A stretch of DNA of 40,673 nt from Dendronalium phyllosphericum CENA369 (GTDB lineage Bacteria > Cyanobacteriota > Cyanobacteriia > Cyanobacteriales > Nostocaceae), in NCBI RefSeq assembly GCF_016056275.1, contig NZ_JAECZA010000033.1, positions 1 to 40,673 on the forward strand, read 5' to 3'. A program made the position numbers and the translations under genes. Each line of letters opens with the position of its first letter. Position 1 is the first letter of the stretch. Shown one piece after another: positions 15,496 to 24,222 of this stretch. The notes beneath the pieces were generated by a model. The model was not told the DNA's origin and did not search any database. It worked only from the letters and a program-made list of their open reading frames with translations.

Positions 15496-16875
15496 ATGAC
15501 AGTAACTCACAGTCTGCCCGATGGGCCAAAAATACCTCGTCTGCTGCGGCTTTTCAAGTTTATTACTCAGCCGGTGCAGTACATGGAGGATTTCGCTAAA
15601 GTCTATGGCGATAACTTTACTGTCTGGGGGAGTAGGAATGTGCATCTGGTGTATTTTAGTCATCCCCAAGCACTAGAACAGATTTTTACTGCCGATCCTA
15701 GCTATTTTGATACTGGTGGGGGAAACAGAATTTTACAATTTTTGCTTGGCGATAATTCTCTGATTTTACTAGATGGCGATCGCCACCAGCGCCAACGTCA
15801 ATTATTAACGCCTCCCTTTCATGGCGAAAGGATGCGGGCTTACGGTGAAGCTATCCGAGAAATCACTCAGCAGGTAAGTAATGAGTGGAATATTGGCAAG
15901 CCTTTCCAAATCCGGGCTTCGATGCAAGAAATCACGTTGCGCGCGATTTTACGGGTGGTATTTGGTGTGGATGAGGGGCCGCTTTTTCAAGAACTGCGGC
16001 AATTACTCACTTCTGTGTTAGATTTCATGAGTTCTCCCCTGATGTCCAGCATTTTCTTTTTTAATTTCATGCAAAAAGATTTGGGTGCGTGGAGTCCTTG
16101 GGGACGAATTACTCGCTTACTACAACAAATTGACCAATTGATTTATGCTTTGATTCAAGAACGTCGAACTGAATCTAAGCAACATCGCCAAGATATCCTC
16201 AGTTTATTAATTTCTGCTCGTTATGCTGATGGACAGCCGATGTCAGATGCAGAGTTACGCGATGAATTAATGACAATGTTGGTTGCAGGGCATGAAACTA
16301 CGGCTTCAGCTTTGACATGGGCTTTTTACTGGCTTGACCAGTTACCAGAAGTGCGGGAAAAACTGCTACAGGAATTGGATACTCTTGGTGTCAACCCAGA
16401 TCCAAGTAGTATTAATAAACTTCCTTATTTGACAGCAGTTTGCCAAGAGACATTAAGGATATATCCAATTGTGCTTAGTGGTTTCTTCCGAATTGTCAAA
16501 TCGCCAATTGCAATTATGGGCTATCAATTGCCGCAAGGAACAGCAGTAATCCCCAGTATTTATTTAGCGCACCACCGCGAAGCAGTTTACCCCCAGCCCC
16601 AGCAGTTTAAACCGGAACGCTTTTTAGAAAGGCAATTTTCGCCATACGAATACTTACCTTTTGGCGGCGGAAATCGTCGCTGTATTGGTCTGGCATTTGC
16701 TCAGTATGAAATGAAAATTGCTTTGGCAACGATTTTGTCGCAGTTTCAATTATCTCTGGTTAACAAACGTCCGGTGCGTCCGGTGCGCCGCGGTCTAACT
16801 TTAGCCGCACCAGCCGGAATGCAAATGATAGCAAGACCGCAGGTAAAGCAGGCAAATATTCCTGTTAGGGTGTGA
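15496..16875 (+). CDS. Cytochrome P450, CYP110-like
   Basis: Heme monooxygenase of 459 residues. Motifs: proline-rich N terminus (LPDGPKIPRLLRLFKFI), I-helix oxygen-activation motif MLVAGHETTASALTW near residue 260, K-helix ETLRIYP (ExxR), PERF in the meander, and the heme loop LPFGGGNRRCIGLAFAQ with the axial cysteine at about residue 396. There is no membrane anchor, as usual for bacterial P450s. The N-terminal wording resembles the CYP110 family, which is widespread in heterocystous cyanobacteria and is reported to oxidise fatty acids, alkanes or terpenes; the substrate here is unknown. No ferredoxin, reductase or terpene cyclase gene is adjacent. Confidence 0.9.
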   Translation: MTVTHSLPDGPKIPRLLRLFKFITQPVQYMEDFAKVYGDNFTVWGSRNVHLVYFSHPQALEQIFTADPSYFDTGGGNRILQFLLGDNSLILLDGDRHQRQRQLLTPPFHGERMRAYGEAIREITQQVSNEWNIGKPFQIRASMQEITLRAILRVVFGVDEGPLFQELRQLLTSVLDFMSSPLMSSIFFFNFMQKDLGAWSPWGRITRLLQQIDQLIYALIQERRTESKQHRQDILSLLISARYADGQPMSDAELRDELMTMLVAGHETTASALTWAFYWLDQLPEVREKLLQELDTLGVNPDPSSINKLPYLTAVCQETLRIYPIVLSGFFRIVKSPIAIMGYQLPQGTAVIPSIYLAHHREAVYPQPQQFKPERFLERQFSPYEYLPFGGGNRRCIGLAFAQYEMKIALATILSQFQLSLVNKRPVRPVRRGLTLAAPAGMQMIARPQVKQANIPVRV

Positions 16876-16946
16876 GTAATTCCGTTCAGAAGTTTAGTTT
16901 TGGGCTAGTAGCCTCAGTTCGCTAAAGTGGACTTAAATCTTAGCTG

Positions 16947-16974
16947 AGTCCTCTAAAAGGGGACTTTAGCTTTT
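16947..16974 (+). terminator. Possible P450 terminator
   Basis: AGTCC (16947-16951) pairs with GGACT (16961-16965), followed by a T-rich tract (TTAGCTTTTATTT). The stem is short and AT-rich sequence is common here, so the call is tentative. Confidence 0.35.
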
Positions 16975-17126
16975 ATTTGACGGCAGCTGCGATCGCTTTT
17001 TTAAGCAACGGTTAAGGGAGAATCATCCCAATACTGCTAAATGTTATGAAAATTTGGTAAGTCTTTACCTAGGCGAAGCCCACCGCAGCCATCGCTTCAC
17101 CTCAAATTATAAAAATTCAAGTTCTC

Positions 17127-17336
17127 AGGCTCAACAGTCAAGCTTGAATCTCGAAGTTCCATCTTCATAACTCGAACTTCCATCTTCATAACTCTAACTT
17201 CCGCCTTCAGAACTCGAAGTTTCATCTTCAGAACTCGAAGTGTCGTGTTCCGAGCTAGTAGTTCCGAGTTCAAAGCTTGGTGTTTCGTGTTCTGAACTCG
17301 ACGTGTCATGTTCCAAGCTCAAAGTTTCGCGTTCTC
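17127..17336. repeat. Degenerate 21-bp tandem repeat (about ten units)
   Basis: Nine clear units in register from 17148 (17148, 17169, 17190, 17211, 17232, 17253, 17274, 17295, 17316) and a decayed unit before them, consensus close to AACTCGAACTTCCATCTTCA. The two units at 17148 and 17169 differ by two bases; later ones diverge progressively. On the minus strand the 21-base period reads as a seven-residue repeat (LRVLKME-like), but without a good start or ribosome site. Confidence 0.85.
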
Positions 17337-17869
17337 AGGGCAAATGATGGTGTTGTCAAGGCGATGTCTGATGAAAAGCGGCTACGCATCTACGCTTTGA
17401 AGTTATCGACATGACAACCAAACTGCACTACTCAATTATGGATAACTAGGAATTGCGATCGCTACTACTACAATTCACAATTGATTTAGATAATTCTCTG
17501 ACTATTTTGCCTGTCAATATTTCATAACTTAATATCTACAGCTATCTTAATGCCTCATTATCTAAAAATCACTCTTTTGATTCGTTAGTTTAACATTAAT
17601 TAATCATTAAGATAGGTTCTATACTAATTAAACTACTTTATTCTTAATAATAATTTGTTTCATGTTGTATTTTGGGAAAGGTTGCAACTTTTCCACAATA
17701 ATCTTTTGTCTATTTATTTTATCGATCGGAAGATAAAAATTATTGACAATGCTAATTTCCTTAAATACCATAGTGTTTGGAGCATAGCTCATACTAAATA
17801 GTATCAGTCGCACAAATAATTTGTTTAGAGAATAACAACAAACAACAATAAAGAATTGGGATAAAACTA

Positions 17870-18229
17870 ATGAACGCTAAAATTGTTACCGCTTTGACAA
17901 TTGTGGCAGCTTTTGCAACCTTAGAAACCCCGGTTCGCGCCCAATTACCAGAAGTAAACAGCTTAAATCCACAGAGCTATAAATTAACTGGTGATTCTTT
18001 AGAAGGGGTTGGTAATCGAACAGCCCAGGATGACTTTACAAAATTCTTTAATAGTAAAAATTCAGTCAGCATCCCTAGCAATAACGAACAGAAAAATACG
18101 GCTCCAAGTAAGCTTCGCTTAAACCAGACAATATCATCGCCAGAGACTCAGATTTTATTACAGCCAGCGGCTCAGTCTTCAAACGGCAACGATGGAGTGC
18201 AAGTGCAGTTGGATTTAGGGAAGGAGTAG
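17870..18229 (+). CDS. Small secreted protein of unknown function
   Basis: Protein of 119 residues with a likely signal peptide: MNAKIVTALTIVAAFATLETPVRAQ, cleavage probably after ARAQ/RAQ near residue 25. The mature part is hydrophilic, rich in Asn, Ser and Gln, without cysteine, and ends QVQLDLGKE. No family is recognised. A conserved-looking signal and ordinary cyanobacterial codon use support a real gene; the upstream region has only a weak GGGAT ribosome site. It lies alone, 270 bases before the phosphatase gene. Confidence 0.6.
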   Translation: MNAKIVTALTIVAAFATLETPVRAQLPEVNSLNPQSYKLTGDSLEGVGNRTAQDDFTKFFNSKNSVSIPSNNEQKNTAPSKLRLNQTISSPETQILLQPAAQSSNGNDGVQVQLDLGKE

Positions 18230-18430
18230 GAGAGCAGAGGGAGCGGGGGGAGACAAGGGAGACAAAGGGGACAAGGGAGATAAGGCAGTGAGGGAGAATA
18301 ACTTCCGACCTCCAACTTGCGACTTGCGACTTGCGACTTGCGACTTCTGCCTCCTGCCTCCTGCCTTCTGACAACTGACTCTTGTACAGACGCGATTAAT
18401 CGCGTCTCTACCACTGACACAAACACCAAA
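18230..18430. repeat. Low-complexity repeat block with a 20-bp palindrome
   Basis: GGGAGA/CAAGGG purine-rich repeats (18230-18297), ACTTGCG heptamers (18312-18343), CTGCCTC heptamers (18347-18367), and the perfect palindrome AGACGCGATTAATCGCGTCT at 18388-18407. The palindrome with its left flank (ACAACTGACTCTTGTA) returns twice at 22.37-22.44 kb. Minus-strand frames across it are artefacts. Confidence 0.75.
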
Positions 18431-18502
18431 TCTATTTAATAGATTAATTCTGCAAACAGATTGCAGTAAAATTAGTCCTTTAGATAGAGGAGGGCAAAAC
18501 GG

Positions 18503-19855
18503 ATGGCTCGTGTCATCATTGTGCGCCACGGACAAAGCAGCTACAACACCGAGCGGCGTATCCAAGGACGCACTGATGTGTCAGTTTTAACGGAAAAAGG
18601 TCATAACGATGCCAGTAAAGTCGGCAAAGCCCTCAGTAATATTTTATTTAATGCAATTTACAGCAGTCCTCTCCAGCGAGCCAAAAATACAGCCGAAATC
18701 ATCCACAATGAGCTAGCAATTCATTCTGGAAAAAATGCTGTTCTCCAAACTTCTGAGAAGTTGCTGGAAATTGACTTGCCTTTGTGGGAAGCAATGCTCA
18801 CGGCTGATGTCAAGCAGAAGTTTGCTGAAGACTATCGCATCTGGCACGAACATCCTGACGAACTGCGGATGTTGCTAAATGAGGCAGAGGGAACCAGAGA
18901 ACATTTTCCTGTCCTCGCTTTGTACGAACAAGCGCGGCAATTTTGGCAAGAAATTTTGCCTCAGCATCAAAGCGAAACCATTCTCATAGTTGGGCATAAC
19001 GGTATTAATCGCGCTCTCATCAGCACGGCGCTGGGGATTCCTCCAAGTCGCTATCATTGCCTACAGCAATCTAATTGTGGACTGACTGTATTGAATTTTG
19101 CCGGAGGATTGGGAGAAGCAGTTCAGCTGGAGTCAATGAATCAGACGCAACACATGGGAGAGGCGTTACCCACATTGCGACCCGATCATCAGGGAGTAAG
19201 ATTGTTACTGGTGCGTCATGGAGAGACTGAGTGGAATCGTCAAACCAGATTTCAAGGACAAATTGACGTTCCTCTCAACGACAATGGCAGACAACAGGCG
19301 CAAAAAGCAGGTGAATTTCTTCAAGATGTGGCAATTGACTTTGCTGTTAGTAGCTCAATGCTGCGTCCTAAAGAAACGGCAGAAATTATCCTGCGACACC
19401 ATCCCGATATCAAGTTGGAATTACAAGATGGTTTAAGGGAAATCAGCCACGGACTCTGGGAAGGAAAATTAGAAGAAGAAATAGAGCAAGAGTTTCCGGG
19501 AGAGTTGCAGCGTTGGCGAACACAGCCAGCAGCAGTACAAATGCCCGAAGGAGAAAATTTACAGCAAGTTTGGGAGCGTAGCGTCGCAGCTTGGCAATCA
19601 ATTGTGCAAACAGCATTAAATAATCAACTTAAAACCGGATTAATAGTGGCTCACGACGCTACTAATAAAACTTTGCTGTGTCATATTCTGGGTTTACCAA
19701 CAGAAAATTTCTGGAATTTCCGCCAAGGTAATGGCGCAGTTAGCGTCATCGACTATTCCACTGGATTAAATGGTTTACCAGTACTGCAAGCAATGAATAT
19801 CACCGCTCACTTGGGTGGAGGCGTACTAGATAAAACAGCAGCGGGAGCATTGTAA
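18503..19855 (+). CDS. Tandem histidine-phosphatase (phosphoglycerate mutase-like) protein
   Basis: Protein of 450 residues made of two histidine-phosphatase domains. Domain 1 (~1-210): VRHGQSSYN (catalytic His9), IQGRTDV, acid residue region LEIDLPLWEA, second histidine in LIVGHNGINRAL. Domain 2 (~230-440): VRHGETEWN, FQGQIDVPLN, LREISHGLWEG, second histidine in LIVAHDATNKTL. Both catalytic sets are complete. Reactions in this superfamily include 3-phosphoglycerate isomerisation, phosphoserine and alpha-ribazole phosphate hydrolysis; the cyanobacterial two-domain type is usually annotated as phosphoglycerate mutase or phosphoserine phosphatase. A GAGGAGG ribosome site precedes the ATG at a proper distance. 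Substrate not decided by sequence. Confidence 0.88.
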   Translation: MARVIIVRHGQSSYNTERRIQGRTDVSVLTEKGHNDASKVGKALSNILFNAIYSSPLQRAKNTAEIIHNELAIHSGKNAVLQTSEKLLEIDLPLWEAMLTADVKQKFAEDYRIWHEHPDELRMLLNEAEGTREHFPVLALYEQARQFWQEILPQHQSETILIVGHNGINRALISTALGIPPSRYHCLQQSNCGLTVLNFAGGLGEAVQLESMNQTQHMGEALPTLRPDHQGVRLLLVRHGETEWNRQTRFQGQIDVPLNDNGRQQAQKAGEFLQDVAIDFAVSSSMLRPKETAEIILRHHPDIKLELQDGLREISHGLWEGKLEEEIEQEFPGELQRWRTQPAAVQMPEGENLQQVWERSVAAWQSIVQTALNNQLKTGLIVAHDATNKTLLCHILGLPTENFWNFRQGNGAVSVIDYSTGLNGLPVLQAMNITAHLGGGVLDKTAAGAL

Positions 19856-19857
19856 AA

Positions 19858-20132
19858 AAGTGCTGAGTGCTGAGTGCTGAGTGCTGAGTTAGGAGTTAGG
19901 GGTGAGGAGTAAAGTCAAGAATCAGGAGCATTGTCAAAAAGTGAGGAGTAAAGAGTGAGAAATGAGAAATTAAGTTAAGAGTCAAGAAGCAAATAACTCA
20001 TAACTTCTAACTGCTATAGCCGTAGCCACATCCTTTAGGACAGTTGTGATTGCTCAAAGCCTTAAAGTAAAAGGGTTTTTACTCAGCACTCAGCACTTTG
20101 CTATAACTCATAACTTCTAACTCAAAATTTTT
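19858..20132. repeat. Heptamer arrays and a 20-bp direct repeat
   Basis: TGCTGAG heptamers at 19860-19887, TCAGCAC heptamers near 20081-20096, and an exact 20-bp direct repeat ATAACTCATAACTTCTAACT at 19993-20012 and 20103-20122. The region holds the dihydroorotase-like gene promoter but no gene. Confidence 0.75.
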
Positions 20133-21425
20133 ATGACTGAACTGCTACAAGAAGTACGGGTAATCGACCCAATCTCTAAAACAGACCAACTAGCTGATGT
20201 GCTAATTGCTGATGGTGAAATTCAAGCTGTAGCGGCACAAATTTCTAATATTGGTTCCGATACTCAAATCCGAGATTGTCGGGGATTAGTTCTAGGGCCT
20301 GGGTTAGTGGATTTGTATAGCCATTCTGGCGAACCAGGGTTTGAAGAACGGGAAACTTTATCGTCTCTGTTACAAGCTGCTGCTGCTGGCGGTTTCACCA
20401 GAGTTAGTATCTTACCCAATACATCGCCGCCAATCGATCGCCCTGCTCTTGTAGCACAGTTGCAAAAGTGGAAATCACAGGAGAGTTTATATACTTTTTC
20501 TCCCTCACTTACCCCCCGCTCTCCCGCTCCCCTGCTGAATATCTGGGGTGCTATCACCTTAGATGTTGCTGGAAAACAGATGACAGAATTGGCAGATTTA
20601 GCCGCTGCTGGAATTGTCGGTTTTAGTGATGGTAAGCCTTTAGAAAATTTGGCTTTAGTGCAGCGAGTGTTGGAATATCTCCAGCCGTTGGGTAAACCGA
20701 TCGCATTTTATCCTTCCGATCGCCAACTTGCAGCTAATGGAGTTATGCGCGAAGGCCCAAATGCCTTACGCTTTGGTTTGCCACCAATACCCGCTAGTGC
20801 AGAAACAACTGCGATCGCTGCTTTATTAGAATTGGTAGCCGCCACAAATACACCAGTGCATATTATGCGTGTCTCCACAGCGCGCAGTGTAGAACTAATC
20901 GCATCAGCCAAAGCGGCTGGTTTACCGATTACCGCCAGCACTACTTGGATGCACCTTTTGCTAGATACCAGAGCAATTAAAAGTTATCACACTAGCTTGC
21001 ATTTAGACCCACCTTTAGGAAATCCCAGCGATCTTGTAGCTTTGCGCGCAGGGGTGCGTGCGGGTGTTGTAGATGCGATCGCTATCGATCACGCACCTTA
21101 CACCTACGAAGAAAAAGTCCAAGCTTTTGCTGAAGCACCATCGGGGACAATTGGTTTAGAGTTAGCGTTACCTTTGCTGTGGCAGTATCTTGTAGAAACT
21201 GGAGAATTTACAGCTTTAGAATTATGGCAAGCTTTGAGTACCAAGCCAGCAGAGTGTTTAAGGCAGAAAATGAGTGCGATCGCTCCTCATCAACCAGCAG
21301 AACTTACTCTATTTGACCCCCAGCAAACTTGGACAGTCGAAAGCAAAAATCTACATACACTTTCTAGTAATACACCTTGGCTAGCACAACAATTGAAAGG
21401 TCGTGTTGTGCAAACTTGGTGTTAG
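20133..21425 (+). CDS. Dihydroorotase-like protein with missing metal ligands (probable non-catalytic homologue)
   Basis: Amidohydrolase-fold protein of 430 residues related to type I dihydroorotase, the third enzyme of pyrimidine synthesis. The overall order matches: GPGLVDLYSHSGEPGFE (canonical D-x-H-x-H-x-R-x-P-G), LPNTSPPIDRPA, FSDGKP, YPSDRQLAANGVMREG, HIMRVSTARSVEL, IAIDHAPYTYEEK. Key residues are changed: first His of HxH is Tyr62 (His64 remains), the substrate Arg is Gly66, HAED is YPSD (Tyr193), the HVST histidine is Arg246, and FSDDG is shortened to FSDG. Asp319 is kept. It is therefore probably inactive as a hydrolase, like the PyrC' proteins that scaffold aspartate transcarbamoylase in pseudomonads. 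A true pyrC should exist elsewhere in the genome. Confidence 0.85.
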   Translation: MTELLQEVRVIDPISKTDQLADVLIADGEIQAVAAQISNIGSDTQIRDCRGLVLGPGLVDLYSHSGEPGFEERETLSSLLQAAAAGGFTRVSILPNTSPPIDRPALVAQLQKWKSQESLYTFSPSLTPRSPAPLLNIWGAITLDVAGKQMTELADLAAAGIVGFSDGKPLENLALVQRVLEYLQPLGKPIAFYPSDRQLAANGVMREGPNALRFGLPPIPASAETTAIAALLELVAATNTPVHIMRVSTARSVELIASAKAAGLPITASTTWMHLLLDTRAIKSYHTSLHLDPPLGNPSDLVALRAGVRAGVVDAIAIDHAPYTYEEKVQAFAEAPSGTIGLELALPLLWQYLVETGEFTALELWQALSTKPAECLRQKMSAIAPHQPAELTLFDPQQTWTVESKNLHTLSSNTPWLAQQLKGRVVQTWC

Positions 21426-21525
21426 TTGTTAACGGAAAAAAGATAGTTATAGGTGATTCATAAAGCAACGCTTAACGCACCAACATATCTAATCCTGACT
21501 TAATATTTACTTGACAAATAGGCTT

Positions 21526-22299
21526 TTATAGTTTCTTTTCAACTATCAGCATCCGTCGATAAGATAACCAACCACCTATAACCATTACTAAAGCAAAAAC
21601 TAATAAAAACCAAAAGTGTGATTTGATATCACTAATCTTTTCTCCCTTCGCTGAAACTGCTACTAAAGCAACATTCATGTGATAAATAGGGTTGAATTTG
21701 GCAATATTAAGTAGTGTTTGCGGAAATAGTGAAGCAGGTAAAAATGCCCCGCCTAAAATTAACAAGGGAACTCCAAAAGCTGCTACTAATGCGTTGACAT
21801 CTTCGATACGACGAGCCAATTGTGTACCTAAAATAAAGCCTAAGCCAACGTAAGCGACAATACTCATTAAAATAATTGTCAATCCCAACAAAATAGAACC
21901 TTGAAAGCTGGCTCCCCAAAACGCAGCAATGGTATAAATCAATAAAGTTTGTCCCATACCAATACAGCTATGAGCAAGAAAAATTCCTAAAAAATATGAT
22001 GTACCACTCAAAGGAGAAACAAAAAGGCGTTTGAGAGTTTGCTGTTCTCTTTCTGCAACTACAGTTGCCACACTACCACCCAAGCAGCTAAAAAATAATG
22101 CTGCACCTACTAATGTTGAAGGTGCAGCAAATTCAAAAGCAACGGACGTTGATAATTTTGCTCTTTCTGCCAAAATAAATCCGCTGAGGATTAACACTGA
22201 GATAGGGAAAATACACCAAAAAATTAGGCTGCGTCTGCGTCGCAATAGTTCGGTTAAAATGCGTCGGCTCACAGCTATAGTTTCACGCCAATATTTCAT
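21526..22299 (-). CDS. ABC-2 type transporter permease
   Basis: Inner-membrane protein of 257 residues with six hydrophobic segments. Visible: MKYWRETIAVSRRILTELLRRRRSLIFW before the first helix, a periplasmic loop, EREQQTLKRLFVSPLSGTSYFLG (the conserved cytosolic coupling stretch of ABC-2 permeases), then four more helices and RRIEDVNALVAAFGVPLLILGGAFLP typical of DrrB/NodJ-like exporters. The frame is open for 45 more codons upstream, but those are encoded by the interspersed palindrome repeats, so the ATG at 22299 is chosen. No ATPase gene is adjacent. Substrate (drug, lipid or polysaccharide) unknown. Confidence 0.85.
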   Translation of the reverse strand: MKYWRETIAVSRRILTELLRRRRSLIFWCIFPISVLILSGFILAERAKLSTSVAFEFAAPSTLVGAALFFSCLGGSVATVVAEREQQTLKRLFVSPLSGTSYFLGIFLAHSCIGMGQTLLIYTIAAFWGASFQGSILLGLTIILMSIVAYVGLGFILGTQLARRIEDVNALVAAFGVPLLILGGAFLPASLFPQTLLNIAKFNPIYHMNVALVAVSAKGEKISDIKSHFWFLLVFALVMVIGGWLSYRRMLIVEKKL

Positions 22300-22374
22300 C
22301 TTTAAAAAAGGGACTGGGGACGCAAAAATAAGGAGATGGGAGAGCAGAAGAAATAAAACAACTGACTCTTGTAA

Positions 22375-22436
22375 AGACGCGATTAATCGCGTCTCTACGA
22401 CAACTGACTCTTGTAAAGACGCGATTAATCGCATCT
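22375..22436. repeat. Two copies of the ACGCGATTAATCGCGT palindrome repeat
   Basis: Palindrome at 22375-22394 (perfect, AGACGCGATTAATCGCGTCT) and at 22417-22436 (one change, GCATCT). Each is preceded by the flank ACTGACTCTTGTAA, as at 18388. This directly repeated unit is about 42 bases long. Confidence 0.85.
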
Positions 22437-22449
22437 CTACTTCTATTTA

Positions 22450-23952
22450 TCAAAATCGCTGACCAGTAGTAACTTCCAATCTAACTTCACCTCGATCGCT
22501 AATTCCCAAGTCGCCACGAATTAGCCCTATGGGCGATTTTGCTCGCAAACCTAGGCCGTAACCAAAGCCACTCCCTGGTTTACCTCGCAGTTCGCCTGGT
22601 TCTCCTAGCACTGTTTTTCCAGACCCGAAATCTGAGGCAAAGTCAGTAAAGATAACTCCTCCTAGCCACTGACGAATTGGGAAACGGTATTCTACAGAAG
22701 CTAAACCATAACTACGACCACTGGCAACTTTCCCAGAACCATAACCTCTGACAGAATTTAATCCCCCGATTTCAAAGGCATCAGCTGGTGGAAACTCTCC
22801 AAGGATTGTCCCAAGTTGCAAGTTTACAGCTAACATTTCTGGGTTATCAGAGGACTGCTCTTTACTTATCAACCTGACTGGCAGATATTGAATATAATTT
22901 CCCTGCACTCGGTTACTAAAAATGTTGCCCAGTCCGATCGGAATTGCTTGTTCGGTACTCAGCGTAAGGATTGAACCTTGTGTAGGATTATCACGACGAT
23001 CGCGCTCATCTTTAGATACAGTAAAGGATACTGTAAATAAGTCATCAATGCCAGTACCGCTAACAGAAAGGGGACTGCCTAATCTATCGACTCGTGCAAC
23101 ATTATAATCGCGATCGCGCAAGCTGATTCTGCTGTAGTTCAAACCTATAGCTGTATCCCAGTCATCCAAAGCCCCTAAAACTGCCACAGAACCGCCAATT
23201 CTCCCTTCGCGTACTTTATCTCCATTCGCTAATCTAATATCTTCGTTGAAGGTTTGAGATAAATCTCGACTGCGAAAAGTTCTAATGCTGTAACCTAGGC
23301 GGTTTGGTTCTCCGCGACGATAGGGACTAGTAAACTGAGTGTTATATTGGAAACCTTTTTCACCTATTTGAAATTTTAAATCTAGTCGATCGTTTAAACC
23401 GCTAATATTTGCATCTTTATAACCAACCTCACCGTAAAGCCCAATATCTTCGCTACTACCACCTCCGAAATTTAAAGAGGGGAAGCGACGCTCTTTAATT
23501 TCATAGATGATATTAACGCCTGAAGCATCTTCTTCAAAAAAACCTCTGACTTCATCAAATGACTCTAATCTTCTCAGTCGTTGCAAGTCTTTCTGAAATG
23601 TATCTTCACGAAATACCTGACCAGATTTGAGTTTTAAAAGACCAATAATAAACTTTTTCTGGGTACGTCCTGCAATCAGTTGACCTTTGTCATTAACTGA
23701 CTGACCTTTATCATTAATAAAAACAATGCGGATATTTTTAATAATTCGTTGAGAGAAGTCAATAGTCTGGGCATTTTTGACTGTGGGTATCTCTACCGCA
23801 GTTGGTCTAATGTAATCACCATATTGGGCATACCCCCAGGATACGACACTACCAGATCCATCCTGAGTAGAAGCTGGAAAATCTGCACGCGCTTCTCGAT
23901 CCCCACACACCAACACCGCCAATATCAAAACTACAGCTATTTGAACGCGCAT
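22450..23952 (-). CDS. Omp85/BamA-TamA family outer membrane beta-barrel protein
   Basis: Protein of 500 residues. A signal peptide (MRVQIAVVLILAVLVCG...ARA, residues 1-23) is followed by one POTRA-like domain (~60-155: RIIKNIRIVFIN..., FREDTFQKDLQRLRRL..., VNIIYEIKERRFP) and a 16-strand-type barrel (~160-500). The Omp85 lid-loop motif VRGYGSG lies in EIGGLNSVRGYGSG, and the protein ends in phenylalanine (TTGQRF), the expected barrel end signal. Having only one POTRA distinguishes it from full BamA (three in cyanobacteria); a TamA-like or lipid/protein export role is possible. The POTRA carries a 7-residue tandem repeat (two NDKGQ copies, from a 21-bp duplication at 23681-23717). Confidence 0.88.
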   Translation of the reverse strand: MRVQIAVVLILAVLVCGDREARADFPASTQDGSGSVVSWGYAQYGDYIRPTAVEIPTVKNAQTIDFSQRIIKNIRIVFINDKGQSVNDKGQLIAGRTQKKFIIGLLKLKSGQVFREDTFQKDLQRLRRLESFDEVRGFFEEDASGVNIIYEIKERRFPSLNFGGGSSEDIGLYGEVGYKDANISGLNDRLDLKFQIGEKGFQYNTQFTSPYRRGEPNRLGYSIRTFRSRDLSQTFNEDIRLANGDKVREGRIGGSVAVLGALDDWDTAIGLNYSRISLRDRDYNVARVDRLGSPLSVSGTGIDDLFTVSFTVSKDERDRRDNPTQGSILTLSTEQAIPIGLGNIFSNRVQGNYIQYLPVRLISKEQSSDNPEMLAVNLQLGTILGEFPPADAFEIGGLNSVRGYGSGKVASGRSYGLASVEYRFPIRQWLGGVIFTDFASDFGSGKTVLGEPGELRGKPGSGFGYGLGLRAKSPIGLIRGDLGISDRGEVRLEVTTGQRF

Positions 23953-24222
23953 ATTGAAAACCTGCTAGTGTTACTAAGTTTACACAAATCTCAGTGCAAA
24001 CATAACCAGCGCAAACCGCGATCGCAGTAAAAGGGACTGGGGATTGGGGATTAGAGATTGGGAAAAGGAGAAAGGTTTGGTATTTTCCTTTTCCCTTTTC
24101 CCACCTATGAGCAAAAAGCATTTTTGCCCATAAGTCTAATTACTTAGAAATTGCAAATCCCTCTTAGCGTCGGCTAGAAAGGGATTTGGCGTATTGGGTA
24201 TTTGGTATTGGATTTTTGACTG

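Larger units (their letters stand above)
16876..17869. other. Long intergenic region
   Basis: About 1 kb without a convincing gene. It holds a weak P450 terminator near 16947-16972, a 21-bp minisatellite at 17127-17336, and an AT-rich half (17400-17869) with the promoter of the small secreted protein. The minus-strand frame 17628-17813 is AT-rich chance. No RNA gene was recognised. Confidence 0.6.

Noticed and set aside
17097-17309. 70-codon minus-strand frame with heptad repeat
   Set aside because: It is the direct reading of the 21-bp minisatellite; no ribosome site and no similarity outside the repeat.
17628-17813. 61-codon minus-strand frame
   Set aside because: Very AT-rich, Ile/Lys-rich, no family, no ribosome site.
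18075-18565. Three minus-strand frames across the heptamer block
   Set aside because: Created by tandem repeats (Ser/Arg/Leu-Pro runs) and overlapping two better genes.
22300-22434. 45-codon upstream extension of the ABC-2 permease
   Set aside because: Encoded by the palindrome repeat units; the true permease start MKYWRE lies at 22299.
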